DNA from: Treponema_C sp050320395 | Lineage (GTDB): Bacteria > Spirochaetota > Spirochaetia > Treponematales > Treponemataceae | Assembly (NCBI RefSeq): GCF_050320395.1 | Contig: NZ_CP144459.1 | Coordinates: forward strand, 744,001-808,000 | Direction of reading: 5' to 3' | Length of the DNA stretch: 64,000 nt | Part shown: one piece after another, positions 35,901-42,016 of the stretch | Position numbering within the stretch: position 1 is the first letter of the stretch | How the letters are laid out: each line of letters starts with the position of its first letter | The notes under the pieces: generated by a model | What the model was told of the DNA's origin: nothing | Database searches by the model: none | What the model saw: only the letters and a program-made list of their open reading frames with translations | Translations under genes and position numbers: made by a program

Positions 35901-36137
35901 GACAAAACATTCGTCTTTGGCCCCGCAAAAATCCGATCTCAGGCGGCGTATATCGTTTTGTCTGCGGGCACCGGGAAGGCTTCCGTAAAGGGCATAGGTT
36001 ATTGCATCAAGGACGGTGCTTTTTCCCGCCCCTGTTTTTCCGCAAATAAGAAACATATCCGCCAAAAGAGAAAAATCGACACTGTGTTCGCCGGAAAATG
36101 AGGCAATATTTTTCATGGTTAATTTAAGCGGTTTCAT
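32931..36137 (-). CDS. sbcC: Exonuclease subunit SbcC
   Basis: 1068 residues. SMC/Rad50-like ATPase that pairs with SbcD to process hairpins and DNA ends. N-terminal Walker A is FLICGKTGAGKSTVLDAITYALYG. Long coiled coils follow, with a zinc hook CPVC (AKPCPVCGSIEHPFP) near the middle, and a second coiled-coil arm. The C-terminal lobe has CSTLSGGETFMASISLALA and the Walker B LFIDEGFGSLDE. Its ATG overlaps the end of sbcD by 14 bp. Of interest because the window is rich in long palindromes, which are SbcCD substrates. Confidence 0.95.
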   Translation of the reverse strand: MKPLKLTMKNIASFSGEHSVDFSLLADMFLICGKTGAGKSTVLDAITYALYGSLPGARRQNDIRRLRSDFCGAKDECFVRFEFLLGGKPYRIERNLPVSRITRNGTVKEDGESAALFCTEKDTEVLLSDKKSETDSLIKSLIRLSAEEFSRIILLPQGDFADFLRQNSTERKAMLSKLFPVERFRVTAEALKDERVRLASMHEEVIQNIERIAPAFSADAAENLRTEYKKRLKQAEKQSEDLRGTVFNLKLRIDETEKNENSCREYAELQKERQTLEDKAGEYEKAQKLLGSLRFALGAEPLLSAAEEAERNLRRAEAELEENSKRLSVCMRTRADLEREKGGREEDEKRLRQNALDIQKTELALNALAGMKNAETESDEAEKNLNTSRLQAEQIRKEAVELAQAEQRQKELTAEYENERYGLQYAEYLYLRAQENTLSRKERALQTTVDGSRAILEEFLKEKEAEDIVCRAAEIALYLQEAKPCPVCGSIEHPFPAQKSPQKLDTEEKIETQRALTAEAEKNLEEIQDAKKELKGRINQSRALCAERTGETVENTELIESEEKALKNREDVRERLFSITRALREGEKKIAEKSRCEQDLRRAEQECAAYEAQNASAKARLNEAKKLVQNLLSDTARIEIDAASGTLLLSVQQRAAKLHTERRELEKRIRIFTEKSIQTEKKYAELTGIIGTVKADIQSRTKEYTERTAAFNEAAAKAPYEAFQVCGFADNGNDGTGTDNENRLRHYCKLVIKELVRDKAAAEGRSQTLENQIETYKTDKQRLELLCSEKKAALPVKKRLSPPPFAAKGELFTAEDFQTQSDESDESIEELFLRLSAEKENLLHKKEEAESQLAQNEKNCTELRRLAAETEARINEYKELEDRRLELGKKLHVYERLHDAVSGKNPNKLPLESWVLRMYLEEVCMCAGKRLERISDGRYTLYLKKPEGGKGFQGLDLEIYDSYTGKRRPCSTLSGGETFMASISLALAVSDTVQAKNGGIQLDSLFIDEGFGSLDETSLDKALSVLDEIRGSRCIGLVSHVGLLKTRIPSRLDIEKGISGSRIKTVQG

Positions 36138-37422
36138 GTGTATGTGCCTCTTTTTCGGTTTCTACGAATAATTCCGCTTCGGCTTTCCATGCTTTTACGG
36201 CGCTTTTATATCCGCTGTCCGCACTTGCGGGTATAAGGCCCGCATCCTGTAAAAAAGCGTATAAAATATCGTGCAGGGACAAGCTGTCGGTATTTTCCAG
36301 GAGCCGTTTTTTATACTCGCTTTCGGTTTGAAATGCAGGCTGTATGAGCTCTGCGGCTTTTTTTACCGACAGCAAAAAAGGAAACCGTTCTCTTAAGCGG
36401 GACGCCGCATTTTCGATAATACATGAATCCGTATAGTTGAATTCTATGTAATCGTTTACATAGTCATCGTACAGCTTTCCCCTGAAAATATCTTCAAAGC
36501 CGGCATAAATCTTAACGACATTACGCAGGGGCCGAACGGGAATCGGCTCGACGACAGGACGGCATGCGGCCTTTGTAAAATCGAGTTCGATGCGCAAGAA
36601 GTTTTTTTGTGTTCCGGTTTTTACGCTGCGTTCCTGTGTTTTTGTATCTTTTTGCTCAAAACGTACCGAGATGCCTTCGTCAAATGAATAGGCGAGGGGG
36701 CTTCCCGCATACCAGAGGTTGTCTCTTATTTTTTGGGTTTTATGTATGTGTCCGGCCGCCGTGTAAGTAAAAAAAGAAAACACGTCGGCTTCCGTCAATT
36801 CGGCCGTTCCTGCAAAAATGCGCTCCGAGCCGCCGCTTTGGGCCCCGGTTGTAAAGACATGGCATAACAGCAGGGCGGGAAGCTGCTCAAAATCTTTTCG
36901 GCTTGCACGGAGTTCTCTGTGGGCATTTTTAATTCTGAAAACCGCTTCTTTTATTAAATCTTCCTGATTGCGCAGCGGGCTTCCCTGTTCGGTTTGAAGG
37001 GAGGCGCCGTGTAAAAAGGGAAGAGCGTAGAGGGCGGCTTCGGTTTGTCCGTCGGCATTTTTTAAAAAAACGGGCCGAGTGCATTTTTCCGCTTCGGTGC
37101 ATATATGTATATTATGGCTTTTAAATAATTCGCAGCCGAAAGCCAGTCTTTTGGAAGAATCGTGATTGCCGGAAATAATGCATATGCATAAGGAGGGGCA
37201 TGCGCCGTGTACCCGGGTTAAAAAATCGTCAAAGAGGCTTACTGCTTCGGGAGGAGGAACCGAGCGGTCGTAAATATCGCCGCTTATAAGCAGGGCGTCG
37301 TAGGCGTTTTCCGTTAATTCCTTATAAAGAGCATCGAGCATAAAGGCTTGGTCTTCTATAAGCGAATGTTCGTAAAAGATTTTTCCCAAATGAAGGTCGC
37401 CGGTCTGCAAAAGAGTGAGCAT
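36124..37422 (-). CDS. sbcD: Exonuclease subunit SbcD
   Basis: 432 residues from the ATG at 37422 (LTLLQTGDLHLGKIFYEHSL); the much longer open frame upstream runs through ispH on the other strand and is rejected. Mre11-type metallophosphoesterase with motifs GDLHLGK, LLISGDIYDRSVPPPEA, ISGNHDSSKRL, CHVFTTGA, and YTAAGHIHK. Residues after ~330 form the capping domain. Divergent from ispH with only 45 bp between start codons, so their promoters overlap. Confidence 0.95.
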   Translation of the reverse strand: MLTLLQTGDLHLGKIFYEHSLIEDQAFMLDALYKELTENAYDALLISGDIYDRSVPPPEAVSLFDDFLTRVHGACPSLCICIISGNHDSSKRLAFGCELFKSHNIHICTEAEKCTRPVFLKNADGQTEAALYALPFLHGASLQTEQGSPLRNQEDLIKEAVFRIKNAHRELRASRKDFEQLPALLLCHVFTTGAQSGGSERIFAGTAELTEADVFSFFTYTAAGHIHKTQKIRDNLWYAGSPLAYSFDEGISVRFEQKDTKTQERSVKTGTQKNFLRIELDFTKAACRPVVEPIPVRPLRNVVKIYAGFEDIFRGKLYDDYVNDYIEFNYTDSCIIENAASRLRERFPFLLSVKKAAELIQPAFQTESEYKKRLLENTDSLSLHDILYAFLQDAGLIPASADSGYKSAVKAWKAEAELFVETEKEAHTHETA

Positions 37423-37455
37423 AAGGGCACTGTAGCATAACTTTGTCATTTTTGC

Positions 37456-37461
37456 TATACT
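37456..37461 (+). promoter_or_regulatory. -10 box of ispH, leaderless type
   Basis: TATACT (37456-37461) followed by GGGGCC and the ATG at 37468. The -35 is weak at normal spacing. The opposite strand must hold the sbcD promoter in the same 45 bp. Confidence 0.5.
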
Positions 37462-37467
37462 GGGGCC

Positions 37468-38418
37468 ATGAGTACGCTTGTGCGGGCAGAGGTACTCGGT
37501 TATTGTATGGGAGTGCGCCGCGCGATGGAGGCTGCCGAAAAAGCCCTCGACGAGCATCCGGGCTCTCCCGTTTACAGCCTCGGTCCGCTTATACATAATA
37601 AACCCGCATTGGAAGCTCTTGCTCTGCGGGGTCTGCATGTCCTTGATGACGCCGGCTTTGAAGCTCTTTGCGCGGGAAAACCGCCTTGTACCGCCCGAAA
37701 TGCTCCTCCTGCAGGCGAAAAAGACGCTGAACGGCCTGTGCTGATTATCCGCGCCCACGGTACCACTCCCGAGGTACGTAAAAAACTCGAAGATGCCGGA
37801 ATTCCGGTCATAGATGCAACCTGTCCGCGCGTTTTGGCGAGTCAAAACCTCGTAAAAAAATACGCCGAACAAAATCGTTTGATTATTATTGCAGGCGATA
37901 AAAAACACGGCGAAGTTACCGCTTTGGCCGGGACGGCCCTGAGTGCCGGAGCCGAATACCGGGTTATACAAACTGCGGCGGAGGCCGCCTCCCTTGCAAA
38001 GTATCCGCTTTTTTTAAAATCGGCTGCGGTTTTGATATGTCAAACAACCTTCGGTCTTGAAGAATACAAGATGATAAAAGATATTTTGCATGCGGCCGGT
38101 ACGGATTTGAAAAGTTTTGATACCATTTGTCCTGCAACCGAAGAACGGCAAAAAGCTTTACGGGCCCTTTGTAAAAAAGTTCGGGGAATCGTAGTGGTCG
38201 GCGGAAAAGATTCCGCCAATACAAGCCGGCTTTTTCAAACGGCAGCCTCCTTATGCACTCACGCCGTTCATATAGAGCGCCCCGAAGAACTGCCGGCCTG
38301 TTTTGCCCGGCTTAAAACCGTCGGAATTACGGCCGGAGCTTCAACCCCCGATGAACTGATACGCGATGTGGAAAAACGTTTTGAATCTTTCGGTACGCAA
38401 GCCGGAGATGTGTCTTGA
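37468..38418 (+). CDS. ispH: 4-hydroxy-3-methylbut-2-enyl diphosphate reductase IspH
   Basis: 316 residues. Last step of the non-mevalonate isoprenoid pathway, with a [4Fe-4S] cluster. The three cluster Cys are in YCMGVRRA, DATCPRVLASQ and FDTICPATEERQKAL. Substrate residues include LIHNKPALE, RAHGTTPE and QTTFGLEEY, then GGKDSANTSRLF and GASTPDELI. A ~20-residue insertion after residue 65 (CAGKPPCTARNAPPAGEKD) is not usual for the family. It heads a long co-directional run; the next gene starts inside its stop codon. Confidence 0.96.
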   Translation: MSTLVRAEVLGYCMGVRRAMEAAEKALDEHPGSPVYSLGPLIHNKPALEALALRGLHVLDDAGFEALCAGKPPCTARNAPPAGEKDAERPVLIIRAHGTTPEVRKKLEDAGIPVIDATCPRVLASQNLVKKYAEQNRLIIIAGDKKHGEVTALAGTALSAGAEYRVIQTAAEAASLAKYPLFLKSAAVLICQTTFGLEEYKMIKDILHAAGTDLKSFDTICPATEERQKALRALCKKVRGIVVVGGKDSANTSRLFQTAASLCTHAVHIERPEELPACFARLKTVGITAGASTPDELIRDVEKRFESFGTQAGDVS

Positions 38419-39524
38419 AGGTTCCGGCTCCCTTTTCGGTTTCAATCGTATCGGCAGACAAGGCTCCGCCGGGCAGCATCAAAGAGGGAAGCGAGGTTTT
38501 TGTGCGCGTGCTCTCTCGCGAAGGTCCCGGCCGCTATACCGTTTCTTTTGCGGGGCAGCGCTTCAGCGTGGCTTCCCGGCGCGTTTTGGAACAGGGGGCG
38601 GCATTTAAAGCACGGGTGCGGGTTGAAGGAGGACGGGTTCTTTTGGAGCCCTGCGGTATGGTGCCCCGTGGGGAAAAAGGCTCTTTTATTCAAAATCGGC
38701 CCGGTGTTACCCGTTTTTCCTCCTTTGCCGCCGATAATTCGGGGTCTCTTACCGCTCTTTTGCACGAACTGGGGCTTCCTGCGGACAGCCTTTCTTTTCG
38801 TGTACTGAGTTTTTTTCAGGAAAGCTCCGTTCAGTTCAATAAAACCGCAGCCCTTAAAGCCCGTTTTTTTGCAAAACGTTTTCCGGGTAAAGAAGCGGCA
38901 GCTGCCGAAGCCGCCCTTTTGTTGATGGAAAAGGGGTTTGAGCCCGATGAAGCTGTTGTTGCCGAAATACTGGAGCTCTTTTACGGAGAATATAGGGAAG
39001 GAGGCGGCAAAGAGCCTTCGGCCGAACGGGAGACTTTCGGACAAGGCGAAAAAAACGGGGAGGCTCCTTCCCTTATCGGCAGCCTCTATGAGGATGCCGC
39101 CTGCTGTCTTTCTTTGCCTTCGGGCCTCTTATCCTTTTTAAATCAATATAAAACGGGGGATAAACATTGGGTTTTTCTCCCCTTTGATTATCATAATAGA
39201 GATTTTAATGTTAATGGAGTTATTAGACTTCTTTTTGACCTTGGACAAAAAAGAGTTGAAAAAACGGTAATTTCCGCCTTTTCCCTTGTAAAAGATTATT
39301 TTTTTGTGATATACTACAATATATACCCCGTTTGTTCAAAAGAAGGACAAACGGATATTGACTTTTGTATCAATCCTCCGCCGCCCCTGTTGCGCATTAA
39401 AGATTTTGAACGATTTTTATACGGGGTGCTGCCTGCAAACTGCAGGGTTCAATATAAGCCGGATTTGTTTGATACGGGAGGTACCGGGACACATTGTTTT
39501 TCCCGTGTTGAGGAGAAAGCATGA
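38415..39524 (+). CDS. FliK/YlqG-like protein (flagellar hook-length control related)
   Basis: 369 residues from a TTG that overlaps the ispH stop (TTGA). The N-terminal ~90 residues are a small beta domain (EGSEVFVRVLSREGPGRYTVSFAGQRFSVAS). The middle is helical. The C-terminal ~110 residues (HWVFLPFDYHNRDFNVNGVIRLLFDL...FFVIYYNIYPV) resemble the FliK C-terminal core. No motif is decisive. The assignment leans on context: it is coupled to an FlhX gene, and in several bacteria a FliK-like gene precedes the free FlhB C-terminal domain. Treat as a candidate. Confidence 0.55.
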   Translation: MKVPAPFSVSIVSADKAPPGSIKEGSEVFVRVLSREGPGRYTVSFAGQRFSVASRRVLEQGAAFKARVRVEGGRVLLEPCGMVPRGEKGSFIQNRPGVTRFSSFAADNSGSLTALLHELGLPADSLSFRVLSFFQESSVQFNKTAALKARFFAKRFPGKEAAAAEAALLLMEKGFEPDEAVVAEILELFYGEYREGGGKEPSAERETFGQGEKNGEAPSLIGSLYEDAACCLSLPSGLLSFLNQYKTGDKHWVFLPFDYHNRDFNVNGVIRLLFDLGQKRVEKTVISAFSLVKDYFFVIYYNIYPVCSKEGQTDIDFCINPPPPLLRIKDFERFLYGVLPANCRVQYKPDLFDTGGTGTHCFSRVEEKA

Positions 39525-39796
39525 ACGGCGGTACGAAAGGACGTAAAAAGGCTGTTGCCCTGTGTTATCCGGAAGGATACCCTGCACCCTTTATAGTGTG
39601 CAAGGGCTCCGGGCGCCTTGCCGAAAGGATGACCGAGCTTGCGCAGAGGTTTAACATACCCCTTGTGTTTGAACCCGATGCGGCGCAGATTCTTTCTCTG
39701 CAGGAAGCGGGGACGTATATCCCGCCGGAAACCTATGAGGTTTTTGCAGCTATATTTGCTTTTTTAAAAGAGGCTGAGACGTATGCAAAAAATTAA
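39521..39796 (+). CDS. FlhX/FhlB: free FlhB-type cytoplasmic domain
   Basis: 91 residues. KAVALCYPEGYPAPFIVCKGSGRLAERMTELA and IPLVFEPD..AQILSLQEAGTYIPPETYEVFAAIFAFL match the C-terminal part of FlhB (after the NPTH autocleavage site), which gates flagellar type III export. Here it is a free-standing paralogue without membrane segments; such proteins (YlqH/FhlB) can partly substitute for the FlhB tail. The ATG overlaps the upstream stop as ATGA, and the 3' end overlaps the next gene by 14 bp. Confidence 0.88.
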   Translation: MNGGTKGRKKAVALCYPEGYPAPFIVCKGSGRLAERMTELAQRFNIPLVFEPDAAQILSLQEAGTYIPPETYEVFAAIFAFLKEAETYAKN

Positions 39797-40769
39797 GCGC
39801 GAAGCATTAAAGGAAGGTATGCGCTTTTCCGCTCCCGTTTTTTTTGATGACGGAGTCAATATGTTTTTAGCGGAAAAAAAACCTCTAACCAAGTTTCATT
39901 TAAATATTCTTGACCGCTGGAACGTTTTATTTGTGATTACCTACGGTAAAGAACTTACCGGCCCCCTGTCGGATGCTTCCGATGAGGCTTCGGCCGAAGA
40001 TCTCGAAGAATTGGAAGAGCTTGAAGAGGTGGAAGAAGCTGCGGCTCCTTCATTTTCCATTTTAACTTCAGTCAGAAAACATTTAACCGCCTCACGATTA
40101 TGGCAGTACTATACGACTGTCATGAAAAACATCGAAAACATATACGAAAGCTATAGAGATGAAGATGCAATCGATAAAGAACTCCTTGATCAAAGTGCGG
40201 CTCTTGTATACCAGCTTGTAAAAGAAGATAAGAATTTCGCTTTAAACTGTGTTTTTTGTAAGCTTGAAACGGCAGCCTATTATCCGGCTTCGACAATCAA
40301 TACCGCCGTTTTGGGTGCGGTTTTGGCCATGGATTTGTCTTTTCCCGAGCGTACCGTTATACATCTTATTACGGCGGGTCTTGTACGCGATTTGGAGGTC
40401 TTTAAAATTCCCGCCGCTTCTTTTTCCTCCGGTGCGGAAGGTATGAAGGCTGCCGATCTTGAACTTTTAAAGGTGCATCCGCTTAGGATAGCGAAATTTG
40501 TTTCGGATGTTTTGGGCTATCCCCGGGAAGTCGCCGTAATTATTATGCAGTACCATGAACATTGGGACGGCACCGGTTATCCTGAAGGACGCAAGGGAGA
40601 AAACATAGATCCGAGCGCACGCATTTTAAACGTCTGCGAAGCCTTTTATACGATGATTTCCGAAAAACCGCACGGTAAAGAGATGATTTGTTATGATGCG
40701 GTTAAAGCTTTATTGGATGCAAAGGAAAAGCTGTTCGGCCCCAATGCGCTTAAAGCGTTTATACACTAG
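39783..40769 (+). CDS. HD-GYP-type protein, ending at an in-frame TAG
   Basis: 328 residues to the TAG at 40767-40769. An N-terminal domain (FSAPVFFDDGVNMFLAEKKPLTKFHLNIL) is followed by an acidic linker (EDLEELEELEEVEEAA). The HD-GYP domain (~160-320) has QYHEHWDGTGYPEGRKGENI and ARILNVCEAFYTM intact. The first HD pair is lost: AALLHDIGK of the family is AGLVRDLEVFKIP here, so c-di-GMP hydrolysis is doubtful. The frame continues without a break after the TAG into what looks like the family's usual C-terminal tail (see 40770), so this product is probably truncated, read through or decayed. Confidence 0.8.
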   Translation: MQKIKREALKEGMRFSAPVFFDDGVNMFLAEKKPLTKFHLNILDRWNVLFVITYGKELTGPLSDASDEASAEDLEELEELEEVEEAAAPSFSILTSVRKHLTASRLWQYYTTVMKNIENIYESYRDEDAIDKELLDQSAALVYQLVKEDKNFALNCVFCKLETAAYYPASTINTAVLGAVLAMDLSFPERTVIHLITAGLVRDLEVFKIPAASFSSGAEGMKAADLELLKVHPLRIAKFVSDVLGYPREVAVIIMQYHEHWDGTGYPEGRKGENIDPSARILNVCEAFYTMISEKPHGKEMICYDAVKALLDAKEKLFGPNALKAFIH

Positions 40770-41006
40770 GTGGGCTTATACCCGCCCGGAACCTTTGTAA
40801 TGCTTAAGGACGGACGGATTGCTCAGGTTGTTGCCGGCCACCCCGATTATCCCTTTGCTCCCTGTGTGCGTATTTTTTCTACCGATGCAAACGGCCGGCT
40901 GACCGATCCCGATATAGCTAAGGTCCCCGTAGTCGATTTGAATGTCGATAAATCGGTTTTTATTATCCGTGCCGTAAACGCGGAAGCTCAAAATACGACC
41001 GATTAA
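40770..41006 (+). pseudogene. C-terminal tail of the HD-GYP protein beyond the in-frame TAG
   Basis: 78 codons in the same frame as the HD-GYP gene, directly after its TAG: VGLYPPGTFVMLKDGRIAQVV. The G-x-YPPGT-x-V-x-L-x-x-G-x-x-A-x-V pattern is the tail normally fused to HD-GYP domains in one polypeptide. The conserved sequence and the clean stop at 41006 suggest the reading frame is or was recently maintained. Possibilities are amber readthrough, re-initiation at the GTG next to the TAG (no Shine-Dalgarno seen), a recent nonsense mutation, or a sequencing error. Confidence 0.65.
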
Positions 41007-41019
41007 AAGCGGAGATGTT

Positions 41020-41412
41020 ATGCCGGGGGCTTTGAACGAACAAGGACCTCAAAATAATACGAAAACGGGAAAAAAAGGAGAGGTAAAGGCTGAAAAATAT
41101 TTGATAGACAAGGGATACACCCTTATATGCCGTAATTGGCGTACCCGGTCGGGTGAAATAGACCTGATAGCGGAAAAAGACGGGATTTTGGTTTTTTGTG
41201 AAGTAAAAACTCTGCCCCATTCTCCGCCCGGAAGCTTGGAATATGTCCTAAATACAAGAAAACAGCGAAAAATTATCGAAACGGCTAAACGTTTTTTACT
41301 GGATAATCGACAATATAGTAACAGCTATATCAGATTTGATGTGCTTGTGATTGATGTGCCCCCTTATTCTCCGGTATATCATATAGAAAATGCTTTTTCG
41401 GAGTTTATATGA
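41020..41412 (+). CDS. yraN: YraN/UPF0102 family protein
   Basis: 130 residues. The nuclease-like core is typical of the family: GKKGEVKAEKYLIDKGYTLI, NWRTRSGEIDLIAEKDGILVFCEVKT (E-x-D...E-V-K metal site) and ARRFLL-like TAKRFLLDN. The fold is that of Holliday-junction resolvase-type nucleases, but the cellular role of this family is not settled. Its stop overlaps the start of the next small gene as ATGA. Confidence 0.92.
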   Translation: MPGALNEQGPQNNTKTGKKGEVKAEKYLIDKGYTLICRNWRTRSGEIDLIAEKDGILVFCEVKTLPHSPPGSLEYVLNTRKQRKIIETAKRFLLDNRQYSNSYIRFDVLVIDVPPYSPVYHIENAFSEFI

Positions 41413-41585
41413 CTGTTTCTGTAAAAGAATCTTCGGCGGAAACCGTGTCCGCAAAAATATTGGAAATTCGCCGAAAAATTACGGATAATTCCTATGTCGA
41501 TAACGCCGTACAGCGTATTGCGTCGGTATTGAGCCGTCAAATAACGGCACAGCCTTGCCGTTTAAAAGAAGTGATTTATGGATAA
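41409..41585 (+). CDS. Small protein, 58 aa, in the yraN run
   Basis: 58 residues: MTVSVKESSAETVSAKILEI..., a short helical protein rich in Ser, Val and Lys with YVDNAVQRIASVLSRQI in the middle. It starts in the ATGA overlap with yraN and ends inside the next gene (8-bp overlap). Translational coupling on both sides is the main reason to call it a gene. The pattern of helices resembles anti-sigma FlgM-like or small regulatory proteins only loosely; I do not assign a function. Confidence 0.65.
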   Translation: MTVSVKESSAETVSAKILEIRRKITDNSYVDNAVQRIASVLSRQITAQPCRLKEVIYG

Positions 41586-42012
41586 CAGTAAGCAGGGAAA
41601 AAACGGAAAAAGAAGGTGGAATCATTCCCGAAAAGAAAACGCACATGCCGATTCTTCCCATGTGTCTCAGCGCAGGGGCTTTGAGCCGCGTGTAAAGATG
41701 CCGTCATTTGAGCCGGTTGAGTGCTCCTTTTGCGGCAAGCCGGTTACGGACTTTGCATCCGCCCTTGCTCATACAGACAGCGGAGAGCCGGTGCATTTCG
41801 ACTGCGTATTGGCGTTTTTGAGTGAACGGGAACAGTTGAGCGAAGGTCAAAGTATTGCCTATATCGGCCAGGGCCGCTTTGCGGTTGTCCGTATGCAAAA
41901 CCCGTCGAATGCCGCACGGTTTTCTATAGAAAGAATTATAGAGTGGGAAAGCCGCGATAAAAAATACGAATGGCGTTCCGTTATAGCGGATGTGTATACG
42001 TGTATAAAATAG
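41578..42012 (+). CDS. Hypothetical protein with possible zinc site
   Basis: 144 residues. A basic, low-complexity start (KQGKNGKRRWNHSRKENAHADSS) precedes a compact domain with EPVECSFCGKPVTDFASALAH and EPVHFDCVLAFL. C-x-x-C plus H-x-x-C could hold one zinc ion. The C-terminal half is beta-rich (SIAYIGQGRFAVVRM, FSIERIIEWESR). Basic tail plus zinc site suggest RNA or DNA binding, but no family is recognised. It lies between yraN and the cyclase pair, all closely spaced. Confidence 0.65.
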   Translation: MDNSKQGKNGKRRWNHSRKENAHADSSHVSQRRGFEPRVKMPSFEPVECSFCGKPVTDFASALAHTDSGEPVHFDCVLAFLSEREQLSEGQSIAYIGQGRFAVVRMQNPSNAARFSIERIIEWESRDKKYEWRSVIADVYTCIK

Positions 42013-42016
42013 GATT

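Noticed and set aside
37423..37971. Long N-terminal extension of the SbcD frame
   Set aside because: It is antisense to ispH; the Mre11-type fold starts at the ATG at 37422.
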